Of a stretch of 12,164 bases of DNA, positions 1-5,757 are shown one piece after another. The notes under the pieces were generated by a model, which did no database searches, was not told where the DNA came from, and worked only from the letters and a program-made list of their open reading frames with translations. Location of the stretch: positions 1 through 12,164 of the forward strand of contig JANYCM010000303.1 of the NCBI GenBank assembly GCA_025360285.1, given 5' to 3'. The stretch comes from Sphingomonadales bacterium (GTDB taxonomy: Bacteria; Pseudomonadota; Alphaproteobacteria; Sphingomonadales; Sphingomonadaceae). The stretch's first letter is position 1. Every line of letters starts with the position of its first letter. The translations under genes were made by a program, and so were the position numbers.

Positions 1-1856
1 TCGGAGCGGATGCCGACCCCGGCGTCATAATGGACCCGAGCATCGCTCCATTGGCTGTTGCGCTGTTCATGGCCCGATCCGGTGATAACCACCTGGGTCG
101 AAAATTCCGGGCCGCCGGCGGCGCCATAGCCAAGCTGCAACGGAAACAGCACATCATGAAAGCCTGCCACATCATCCTCCCCGGTGATTTCAAAAGCGGT
201 CAGCCCGTCACGGGCAATCTGGGGCCAGGCCCAAACGAAAACATCGCCAAGCCCGCGGCCCAGCGCCGCCGCGGCGGCCGGCATGATGCGCCCCCAATCC
301 GTCGGCCGCGCGGCAAAACCGGCGAAATAATGCTGCTTTGCGAGCGGATAGCCGAGCCGATCAGCAACGATCTGCCGCGCCCGCGCCTGGCCGCCGACAT
401 CGCCGCTGGTGACGAAATCATAGTCTTCAAGTTGCAGCACATCGAACGCCGGCCAGGCCCATTGCCACGGCAGATTGGCGCGGATCAATTCGGGCGCCGC
501 CGTATCAAGCACCTGTGGCGCATAGAACAGCAGCAGGACCTTTGTGTCGCCCGCCACTGCCCGCGCTGCATCACGCAGCGCCAGTGTGGCCGCCCCCAGC
601 CGGTCGCCGCACCAGTTCAAATAAGCGATTTCGGCGGCGCTGCCAGCAGTGCGGATGTCGGTGATCGCCGGGGGTTCGGCGGCCCAGGCGGCGACGGTGG
701 CGGCATCGTACAGGCACGGTTTGAAGTCCGCGCCGACCCACCACCAGGGTTCACCAATTTGCAAGCGCGGTGCGATTGCGGCCGTGACCATCAACTCGGT
801 CAACGTGGCCGCGACCGATTGCAACCACGCCATGGCAGCCGTGTTGGTCGGCGACAGCAAGGTCGAAGGCGGCGTGTAACCCGTCAGCGCTCGCGACCCG
901 TCGGCCGCGCGCTGCGCCCAGGCGGCCGGACAATGCTGATCGAGCAGTTCGAATGACAGCGACAGCATCGGCGCAAAGCCAAGCGCTGCCGCCCGGGCCA
1001 GGAAATCCCGGTGCCAGGCCAGCGCCGGGCCGCAGATCGGCACCGAAGGATCGGCGAGATACGCATCGCCATCCCGGACCAGGCCCGGGAAATGGCTCAT
1101 CCCGACATAATGGACGAGGGTTTCGCGATAGCCGAGGGCGAACATCGCTTCGACAAGGCGTTCGGGGGTCTGGTTATAACTGTCGTCATAACCGCTCGCC
1201 ATGCGCAGCCGGTGCGGCGGCACAAAGGCATCGCCCGCCGCCAGCATTGATCCCGGCCCGTCGCAGCGCAGCCCGCTGATCCGCACCTGGCCATCGACGC
1301 GCGCTGCCAGCGGCGTCTCGCTGCCATCATAATCGGGCGGCACCAGCGAGATGAACAGCCGGTCGATATCGCCCGCCCACACCGGGTCGGCCTCACCGGG
1401 CAGCAGGAAGCCGCCGGCCAGCGCATCGAAGTCCAGTGTGACGACCGCATCATCACCTGTTCCGACGGCATAGTTCCATAACCGCACATACCATTGGCGC
1501 GGGGTGCCATCGGCGGCGCGGCCCTCGATGGTCAGCACCGGGCCATTGACGGCATCGAGCGACAGGATGCCGCCGCTTGCCTGCCAGCGAAAGCTGAGCT
1601 GCGTGCCGCGATAATCCCGGCTGGTGGCCAGTGCCAGCAAGGGATGGCTCCAGCGATCAACCGACTCCCAGATCAGCCCCGCCAAATCGCCGCGCCGCAG
1701 GAAGCTGACATCGACGACCAGGCCGTCATCGCCCGCTGTCGTCACCGCCGCCATCATCGGCCGCGGGAAATCGACGGTCCAATAACGCGGGTCGAAGCGC
1801 TTCACCCAAGTTGTGCGCTGCTGGTCGGCGGCGCTGGCCAGCCAATGCCGCATCAT
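1..1856 (-). CDS. Tail protein with N-terminal beta domain, TIM barrel and DUF2460 (TIGR02217; non-contractile tail sheath type), 3' end outside window
   Basis: I translated this frame by hand from 1856 to the left edge. It stays open for 618 codons with no stop, so the gene is truncated only by the window. It starts with tandem ATG codons whose first overlaps the tape-measure stop (ATGA). Residues 1 to about 210 look like a beta-rich domain (FDPRYWTVDFPRPMM, RQWYVRLWNYA, LFISLVPPDYDG). Residues about 215-555 resemble a TIM barrel, with acidic residues in GEPWWW (E369) and QLEDYDF (E477, D478). From F566 the protein reads as the start of DUF2460 (FHDVLFPLQLGYG, SGHEQRNSQW). In the Rhodobacter GTA the DUF2460 protein (gp12) stands alone, whereas here it is the C-terminal part of a much larger chain. 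From memory, this three-part architecture is annotated as non-contractile tail sheath protein. Its likely site is the tail surface or distal tail. Any enzymatic activity of the barrel is unproven. Confidence 0.85.
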   Translation of the reverse strand, partial: MMRHWLASAADQQRTTWVKRFDPRYWTVDFPRPMMAAVTTAGDDGLVVDVSFLRRGDLAGLIWESVDRWSHPLLALATSRDYRGTQLSFRWQASGGILSLDAVNGPVLTIEGRAADGTPRQWYVRLWNYAVGTGDDAVVTLDFDALAGGFLLPGEADPVWAGDIDRLFISLVPPDYDGSETPLAARVDGQVRISGLRCDGPGSMLAAGDAFVPPHRLRMASGYDDSYNQTPERLVEAMFALGYRETLVHYVGMSHFPGLVRDGDAYLADPSVPICGPALAWHRDFLARAAALGFAPMLSLSFELLDQHCPAAWAQRAADGSRALTGYTPPSTLLSPTNTAAMAWLQSVAATLTELMVTAAIAPRLQIGEPWWWVGADFKPCLYDAATVAAWAAEPPAITDIRTAGSAAEIAYLNWCGDRLGAATLALRDAARAVAGDTKVLLLFYAPQVLDTAAPELIRANLPWQWAWPAFDVLQLEDYDFVTSGDVGGQARARQIVADRLGYPLAKQHYFAGFAARPTDWGRIMPAAAAALGRGLGDVFVWAWPQIARDGLTAFEITGEDDVAGFHDVLFPLQLGYGAAGGPEFSTQVVITGSGHEQRNSQWSDARVHYDAGVGIRS

Positions 1857-2425
1857 GCCCCGGCCTTCGCCAGCGCCTGGCGGACGGCGCGCGCCACCTG
1901 GTTGCCGGTCTGCGCCATCAACGCCGGCGAGGCATCGCGCGGGCCCGCCACATTGATCGTGACATTGACCGCGCCGCGCCCGCTGCCGCCCGCCTCCACC
2001 CGCCCCGCCGCCGTCGGAACGAACAGTTCCGGCCCACGTTCGCCGACCATATAGGGCCGCCCCGCCGATACCGGTCCCCCCGTCGCCCGGCCCGGCTTGC
2101 CGCCGAACAGCCCGGCGATCGAAGCGAGCAGGCCACCGCCGCCACTGCCGCCGCCAAACAGGCCCGACAGGTCCGTTCGCACCGCCCCCGCCGCGATATC
2201 CGCCAGCGCCGTCAACGCCACCTTGCGCAGATCCTCGAAACCGAATTTGCCGCTGACCGCCGCCCGCGCCAGCGCGCGTTCGATGCTGCCGCCGGCGCGG
2301 TCCACGCCTTGGGCCAGCGGGCCATCAAGCTCCCGCCTGATATCCCCCACCCCGCCCATGAAGTCGCTGGTATCCGCCCGCACGCGGATCACCAGCGTGT
2401 CGAGCGTGGTTGCATCACCGTTCAT
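1853..2425 (-). CDS. Short GTA-type phage tail tape measure protein (gp11-like)
   Basis: This 190-residue protein probably sets tail length and occupies the tail lumen during assembly. The clearest signature is at residues 116-137, where GGPV, then YMVGERGPELFVP, matches the motif common at the end of tape measure proteins of lambda-like and GTA-like tails. Residues 90-110 are Gly-rich (LFGGGSGGGGLL), and the N-terminal part (residues 8-60) looks helical. The gene overlaps the upstream chaperone gene by 11 bp, as expected where chaperone and tape measure are translated together. A GGAGG lies nine bases before the ATG. The downstream gene starts inside its stop codon. The length is close to the roughly 220 residues of Rhodobacter GTA gp11 and far below most siphophage tape measures, which implies a very short tail. 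Confidence 0.87.
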   Translation of the reverse strand: MNGDATTLDTLVIRVRADTSDFMGGVGDIRRELDGPLAQGVDRAGGSIERALARAAVSGKFGFEDLRKVALTALADIAAGAVRTDLSGLFGGGSGGGGLLASIAGLFGGKPGRATGGPVSAGRPYMVGERGPELFVPTAAGRVEAGGSGRGAVNVTINVAGPRDASPALMAQTGNQVARAVRQALAKAGA

Positions 2426-2609
2426 CGGGAAAAGCCTCCATCAGGCGCGCCATCATCGCCGCATCAGCGGGGGCCGCGTCGCCGCCGTCATCCAGTCCAA
2501 GTGCCAGCCGGAGATCGGCCGGGGTCGCCGCCCAGAAATCCTCCGGACGCCAGCCGAGCAGCGCCGCCGCCACCCGCACGGCACGCGCCGCTGCCCCCGC
2601 AAAGCTCAT
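2415..2609 (-). CDS. Phage tail assembly chaperone, rcc01693 family
   Basis: This 64-residue protein contains WRPEDFWAATPADLRLAL (residues about 20-37), the defining motif of the rcc01693 family of small proteins found between GTA gp10 and the tape measure gene. Members are annotated as phage tail assembly chaperones, which keep the tape measure soluble while the tail tube polymerises around it. The start overlaps the preceding stop by ATGA, and the 3' end overlaps the tape measure start by 11 bp. No strong ribosome binding site is visible, so translation probably depends on coupling to the gene before it. Position and motif agree, and the chaperone role is inferred from the family. Confidence 0.87.
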   Translation of the reverse strand: MSFAGAAARAVRVAAALLGWRPEDFWAATPADLRLALGLDDGGDAAPADAAMMARLMEAFPDER

Positions 2610-2914
2610 CGCCCGGCCAATATCTGCCCGAGCAGCACGCGCAGCGCCGGGGTCGCCGCCGCCAGGCCGCCCGCCACCAATTGTTCGCCAAAATCCACCC
2701 GGGTCAGGCCCGCCGGCGTATCAAGGCAATGCCACAACAGCGCTGCCATTTCGGCCAGGGTCAGCCCGCCGCCCGCCGCCCGTTCGACCAGCGCAAACAG
2801 CGGCCCCAGCTCGGCCTCCGCCGCCACCAGTGCGGCAAAGCTCGGCCGCAACCGCAGCGTCTGCCCGTCCAGCACCAGCGCCGCCTCGCCGCGCACGGCG
2901 TTGGCCCCGCTCAT
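2606..2914 (-). CDS. GTA-gp10 family tail protein (gene transfer agent family protein)
   Basis: This 102-residue protein begins with ANAVRGEAALVLDGQTLRL and continues with RPSFAALVAAEAELG. That pattern is characteristic of the GTA gp10 family, which lies between the major tail protein and the rcc01693 chaperone in gene transfer agent clusters. Family databases label it a tail tube or gene-transfer-agent protein, and its position suggests it acts as a tail assembly chaperone or minor tube component. It overlaps the upstream major tail gene by ATGA at 2911-2914 and the downstream chaperone by ATGA at 2606-2609. Together these make a tightly coupled trio. The family assignment is firm. The precise role is less so. 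Confidence 0.87.
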   Translation of the reverse strand: MSGANAVRGEAALVLDGQTLRLRPSFAALVAAEAELGPLFALVERAAGGGLTLAEMAALLWHCLDTPAGLTRVDFGEQLVAGGLAAATPALRVLLGQILAGR

Positions 2915-3318
2915 GCCGCCACCACGGCGCCCGAGCTTTCCAGCGCCAGCGTGTAGGTGCGTTCCCCATTGAAATCGCCGGCATAATCCAGCCGGGTGAT
3001 CAGGAACTTGCCGGTCACCGTCTCACCGCTTTCAAAGCTGACGCGGTAATCGTCGATCTGCCCGGCCAGCGCATTGGCCTTGACCCGCGCTTCCGCTGCC
3101 GATCCGGTGAACACGCCCGACCCGCTGAGCGCCACCGACCGCACCCCGGCGCCTGACAGCAATTCGCGCCAGCCGCCGGAACCCTGGTTGGTCACCACCA
3201 CAGTTTCGGCATTCACCGTCATCTGCGTCGTCCGCAGCCCCGCCACCGTCGCAAAGCCCGGCGGCACCGCGCCATCACCGATCTTCAACAGAAAGGCACT
3301 GCCCTTTTCCATCGCCAT
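2911..3318 (-). CDS. Major tail (tube) protein, TP901-1/GTA gp9 type
   Basis: This 135-residue protein should polymerise into the tail tube. The N-terminal part (KGSAFLLKIGDG, then GLRTTQMTVNAETVVVTNQG) and the later phrases GWRELLSGAGVRSVALSGSGVF and LITRLDYAGDFNGERTYTLALESSG match the phage major tail protein family seen in TP901-1-like phages and GTAs. The length is typical. A purine-rich AAGGGTGAG precedes the ATG, consistent with strong expression. A second in-frame ATG two codons downstream (MAME) is an alternative start. It sits 15 bp after the tail terminator gene and shares an ATGA with gp10. Confidence 0.92.
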   Translation of the reverse strand: MAMEKGSAFLLKIGDGAVPPGFATVAGLRTTQMTVNAETVVVTNQGSGGWRELLSGAGVRSVALSGSGVFTGSAAEARVKANALAGQIDDYRVSFESGETVTGKFLITRLDYAGDFNGERTYTLALESSGAVVAA

Positions 3319-3333
3319 GTCTCACCCTTTCGT

Positions 3334-3720
3334 TCAGGAAATCTGCAAGCTCCGGATCCGGAAATCGACGATTCCCTGGCTCCAGCCCTCGGCATCGGTC
3401 AGCACCAGCGTCCGCAGCAGCCGCGCCGAGACCACAACATGGCCGTCCCGCACCCCGGTCAGCGCGGCGACCGCCGTCTCCACCGCCCCCATCACCGCCT
3501 TGGCGCGCGCCGTCCCCGGCCCCGCGTCCCAGACAGTGATGGTGATCCGGTGTTCGTGTCCGGTCTCGGTCTTGGTGCTCCAGTCGGTGACCAGGTCGGC
3601 GCCGATGACCAGATAAGGCGCTACGGCATCCGCCGGCGGGCCATCATAAGCCCCGGTCACCCCCGGCACCCCGGCCAGCGCCGTAACCAACAGGCGCTGC
3701 ACCACCAGACTAGCGCTCAT
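3334..3720 (-). CDS. Tail terminator / tail completion protein, DUF3168 family (GTA gp8-like)
   Basis: I chose the start at 3720 because the ATG there has a well-placed GGAGG six bases upstream and overlaps the preceding stop by ATGA. The longer frame reaching 3828 would bury the whole end of the neighbouring gene. The 128-residue product reads LVVQRLLVTALAGVPGV near its N-terminus, then APYLVIG, HRITITVWD and the C-terminal WSQGIVDFRIRS. These are the usual landmarks of DUF3168, the family that closes the head-proximal end of siphovirus tails. It is placed directly before the major tail protein gene, as in GTAs and HK97-like phages. Confidence 0.9.
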   Translation of the reverse strand: MSASLVVQRLLVTALAGVPGVTGAYDGPPADAVAPYLVIGADLVTDWSTKTETGHEHRITITVWDAGPGTARAKAVMGAVETAVAALTGVRDGHVVVSARLLRTLVLTDAEGWSQGIVDFRIRSLQIS

Positions 3721-3974
3721 AACCCGCCTCCTGTCGCCATCAGCGTCACCAGCCCGGCCAGCCGCGGGTCGGCGGCGTGATGCCGGCCCCCGAAAGCCCG
3801 CGGCACCAGCCCCGGCGCCGTCAGCCACACGCCGTCAGCCGCCGCCATCGCCGTCACCCCCGGAAAATCAAGGCGAACCTGGTCGGCAATCGCCGCCACC
3901 CGTTCCCCCACCGCCGCCGCGCCAGCGACGTCGGCCGCCGCCGCTGCCTGTTGCAGTACGCGATCGGCGCTCAT
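3717..3974 (-). CDS. Unrecognised 85-residue protein between head-tail joining and tail terminator genes
   Basis: I do not recognise this family. The product is Ala-rich (MSADRVLQQAAAAADVAG), probably helical in its first 35 residues, then FPGVTAMAAADGVWLTAPGLVPRAFGG, which looks like a short beta hairpin. Both ends overlap neighbours by ATGA (3971-3974 and 3717-3720), the junction style used by the other real genes here, which is good evidence that it is translated. The Rhodobacter GTA has no extra gene at this point. In HK97-like phages this slot holds an HK97 gp10-type tail component, so a shortened or diverged relative is possible. A neck or tail-completion role is inferred from position only. 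Confidence 0.7.
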   Translation of the reverse strand: MSADRVLQQAAAAADVAGAAAVGERVAAIADQVRLDFPGVTAMAAADGVWLTAPGLVPRAFGGRHHAADPRLAGLVTLMATGGGL

Positions 3975-4297
3975 GCCTCGCGCACTTCGCAGCGCAGCAC
4001 GATCCGGTCAGGCTGGCGCGGGTCGCTCTCCACCGCCAGCACCGCCAGGATCTGGCTCTGCCACAACAGCCGCGACGTCAAAGTCACCGCCACCGGCGCC
4101 CGCACGGTCACCCGCCAGCGCCGCCGCGACCGCCGTGCCTCCCCCAGCACCGCACCGCCGCCATCGGGCACGACGGCGGCAAAGGCCTGGCCACGCGCCG
4201 CCCAATAGCCGGCCGGCGCCGCCGCCTCGTCACGGCCTTCCACCCATGCCTCGATGGCGACGCGCTCGGTCAGCCCACCGGCAAAATCATCACCCAT
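3971..4297 (-). CDS. Head-tail joining (adaptor) protein, GTA gp7 / SPP1 gp16 type
   Basis: Three consecutive ATG codons occupy 4303-4295. The GGGAG just upstream is only one base from the first but seven from the third, so I favour the start at 4297 (108 residues). The sequence DDFAGGLTERVAIEAWVEGRD, then YWAARGQAFAAVVP near residue 40, and RRRWRVTVRAPVAVT with SRLLWQSQILAVLAVESDP, follow the layout of the phage head-tail joining family: a short beta-barrel protein that seals the portal-connector assembly and binds the tail. It begins the coupled tail gene run, sharing ATGA with the next gene. A 190-bp repeat-bearing gap separates it from the gp6-like gene. Confidence 0.85.
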   Translation of the reverse strand: MGDDFAGGLTERVAIEAWVEGRDEAAAPAGYWAARGQAFAAVVPDGGGAVLGEARRSRRRWRVTVRAPVAVTLTSRLLWQSQILAVLAVESDPRQPDRIVLRCEVREA

Positions 4298-4303
4298 CAT
4301 CAT

Positions 4304-4489
4304 TCTCCCGAGCCGGCCAAATTGTTTCGACGTTCAAGACTTGCCGCAGAAACGGCCTCCGGCGGCCGGGGCCGCGGGCCCCAGACCCCGATTGATCAAC
4401 TGGTCCGCAAGAACGCCGGCGGTGTTGTGAACGGAATCGCACGAAATGGGGTCTGGGGCCCAAGGCCCCAGCCGCCGGAGGCTCGTGGT
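4304..4489. repeat. Intergenic gap holding an inverted pair of a 35-bp REP-like palindromic repeat (4355-4389 and 4448-4482)
   Basis: This is the longest non-coding gap in the window. It contains two 35-bp copies of the same element in opposite orientation, 58 bp apart, with 32 of 35 positions complementary. Each copy has a GGCGGC-rich end, a central small palindrome (GGGGCC, three bases, GGCCCC) and a conserved CCAGACCCC end. A third copy lies at 11960-11993. In the minus-strand transcript the arms could pair into one long stem between the gp6-like and gp7-like cistrons, which might shield mRNA ends or dampen read-through. Copy 2 ends eight bases from the gp6-like stop codon. REP-like identity is inferred from size, palindromic form, intergenic location and recurrence. 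Confidence 0.85.
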
Positions 4490-5005
4490 TTACAGCCGCA
4501 GCCGCCGCCACGGCCGCCACATCGCGGCGACCGCGGCCGGCGCCGGCCCGGCATCGGCGGCGTCGCGGTGGGTGAACAGATGCACCACCAGCCGGATGAT
4601 GCCCTGGCGCAGCGGTTCGGGCAGGCCGTTCCAATCATCGGCCAGCCCGGCGCGAAACCGCGCCACCGGTGCCGCCACGGCATCGGGCCGTGCCAGTCGC
4701 AGCCAGCCGCTGCCGGCGACATCAATGTCGCCGGTCCAATCGCCCGCCGCCAGATCGCCGTTGCCGCTGCCGACAGCCAGGATAACCGTCACCGGCACCG
4801 CCGTCAGGCGTTGCCAACCGCGCTCACGCGCCAGCCGTTGTTCGCCGGCGCGGATGATCAGCCATTGCCCGGTGAATGCCTCGCACAGCGCCATGGCGGT
4901 GCGGATGAAGCCGGCAATCACCGCGTCCTCATCATCGCGTTCCAGCCGCAATTGCGCCTTGCATTCGGCAATGGTGACCGCCAGCGGCGTCATGTCAGCC
5001 GTCAT
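4490..5005 (-). CDS. Head-tail connector protein, gp6-like
   Basis: The N-terminal phrase LAVTIAECKAQLRLERDDEDAVIAGFIRTAMALCEAFTGQW is typical of the phage gp6-like connector family, which forms a helical ring beneath the portal. The C-terminal helix reads PEPLRQGIIRLVVHLFTHRD, also typical. I place the start at ATG 5005, giving 171 residues, because GGAGG is seven bases upstream and the ATG shares a base with the preceding TGA (TGATG). A GTG at 5008 is the alternative. Its usual partner in the GTA order is the capsid gene just upstream, but here three extra genes intervene. The middle (GNGDLAAGDWTGDIDVAGSGWLRLA) is probably the beta insertion seen in longer members. Confidence 0.85.
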   Translation of the reverse strand: MTADMTPLAVTIAECKAQLRLERDDEDAVIAGFIRTAMALCEAFTGQWLIIRAGEQRLARERGWQRLTAVPVTVILAVGSGNGDLAAGDWTGDIDVAGSGWLRLARPDAVAAPVARFRAGLADDWNGLPEPLRQGIIRLVVHLFTHRDAADAGPAPAAVAAMWRPWRRLRL

Positions 5006-5286
5006 CACCGGTCCTCCACACGCAGGGCCAGCGCGCGTTCATCGCTGCGGCCATCGGAAAATGTCACGCGGTTGGTGATGCGATAGACCATGCCCCGCGC
5101 GCCGCCCGCCAATGTGGCGATCGCCCGGCCGGTTTCGAAACGGCTGGCCGTCACCACCACGCCGCCAGCATCGGCCGGCAGCACCGACCAGCTTGAATCG
5201 CTTATGGTTTGCCCGGCCAGATAGCCCGCCGACCAGTCCACGGCGTAATCGATCACCGCCGCCGGATCCTTCAGAAAGATCGCCAC
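5005..5286 (-). CDS. Fiber-tail adaptor-like small phage protein, GTG start
   Basis: This 93-residue protein begins with a GTG codon supported by GGGAGGT six bases upstream. No ATG is suitably placed. The sequence AIFLKDPAAVIDYAVDWSAGYLAG, then DSSWSV, and the C-terminal MVYRITNRVTFSDGRSDERALALRVEDR, match small phage proteins that pipelines call phage fiber-tail adaptor proteins. The pattern suggests one Ig-like beta sandwich. Such genes commonly sit between the capsid and gp6-like genes in alphaproteobacterial siphophages, as here. The presence of a large fibrous protein two genes upstream makes a role in attaching fibers plausible, but that is inference from the family name and from position. 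Confidence 0.8.
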   Translation of the reverse strand: MAIFLKDPAAVIDYAVDWSAGYLAGQTISDSSWSVLPADAGGVVVTASRFETGRAIATLAGGARGMVYRITNRVTFSDGRSDERALALRVEDR

Positions 5287-5290
5287 GCCT

Positions 5291-5298
5291 TACCTCCC
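5291..5298 (-). promoter_or_regulatory. Ribosome binding site deciding the GTG start at 5286
   Basis: On the minus strand the sequence GGGAGGTA ends five bases before GTG, with the GGAGG core six bases away. It is the best Shine-Dalgarno match in the neighbourhood and fixes the start of the fiber-tail adaptor-like gene at a non-ATG codon. Confidence 0.75.
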
Positions 5299-5305
5299 TT
5301 CCCCC

Positions 5306-5370
5306 GCCGGCAGATTGCCGGCCGGGCCTGTGTTTTGCGCCAGGGGGTGCCACGCCTGGCGCGGCACCCC
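5306..5370 (-). promoter_or_regulatory. Intercistronic RNA structures: two mutually exclusive hairpins plus a small palindrome
   Basis: The 92-bp gap between the 122-residue gene and the GTG-started gene is full of dyad symmetry. Hairpin A (5344-5370) pairs GGGGTGCC with GGCACCCC and can extend three pairs inward. Hairpin B (5337-5362) pairs GCGCCAGG with CCTGGCGC and uses bases that hairpin A needs, so only one can form at a time. A third stem, GCCGGCA with TGCCGGC (5306-5322), lies just before the ribosome binding site of the next gene. None is followed by a U-tract on the minus strand, so a simple terminator is unlikely. They may adjust stability or translation of the downstream mRNA. Confidence 0.5.
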
Positions 5371-5378
5371 GGCAGCGA

Positions 5379-5747
5379 TCAGGAAGGCGCGCCGATCTCG
5401 ATGCTCCAGCCGGCAATGCTGACGGTGCCGCCCGACACAAGGGCCTGGGACGGGCAGGTCGTCACATAAAGCAGCCGCGAGGTGGCGGCATCGAGCAACG
5501 CCACATGATCGGCGGTGCCGGCGGCGACCACCGCCAGCCCGGATTTGGCGGCGATGCTGACCTTGCGGCCGGAAATGTCGCCGGCGGCCAGAGTGAAATC
5601 ACCGCTGGCCAGTGCGGCCTCCGCCAAACGCCCGCTGTCGGCGGCCGCATAGCTTGCCGGCTGGCCATTGGTTGCCACCATCCGCGTCGCGGCGCGGACG
5701 ATGTTGAGGCTGCCGTCCAGAACGTCAGTGCTTGCAAATTTACCCAT
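5379..5747 (-). CDS. Small beta-rich phage structural protein, possible decoration or fiber subunit
   Basis: This 122-residue protein begins MGKFASTDVLDGSLNIVR and continues with ASGDFTLAAGDISGRKVSIAAKSGLAVVAAGTADHVALLDAATSRLLYVTTCPSQALVSGGTVSI. It resembles, from memory, a common group of small hypothetical proteins encoded near the capsid of siphophages. The repeated short strands and the absence of long helices suggest an all-beta fold. A GAGGAGAG ribosome binding site overlaps the stop of the 1045-residue gene, and the ATG lies ten bases after that stop, so the two are translated as a pair. It may decorate the head or complete a fiber made by its neighbour. I cannot name a precise family. 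Confidence 0.75.
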   Translation of the reverse strand: MGKFASTDVLDGSLNIVRAATRMVATNGQPASYAAADSGRLAEAALASGDFTLAAGDISGRKVSIAAKSGLAVVAAGTADHVALLDAATSRLLYVTTCPSQALVSGGTVSIAGWSIEIGAPS

Positions 5748-5757
5748 GTCTCTCTCC

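Noticed and set aside
30..956. Plus-strand open frame of 308 codons opposite the TIM-barrel/DUF2460 gene
   Set aside because: It is a shadow of the minus-strand frame, which is open for 618 codons and carries recognisable motifs. The plus-strand product is low-complexity and Arg/Pro-rich.
1097..1510. Minus-strand open frame of 137 codons
   Set aside because: It is out of frame with the verified tail gene covering the same bases, and its Trp/Arg/Cys-rich product is typical of a high-GC shadow.
1811..2956. Plus-strand open frame of 381 codons across four tail genes
   Set aside because: It covers gp10, chaperone and tape-measure genes with clear family motifs. The product is Arg/Pro/Gln-rich and has no ribosome binding site of note.
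3721..3828. N-terminal extension of the DUF3168 gene
   Set aside because: The extension is Arg/Ala-rich, overlaps the 85-residue gene, and lacks the ribosome binding site seen before the ATG at 3720.
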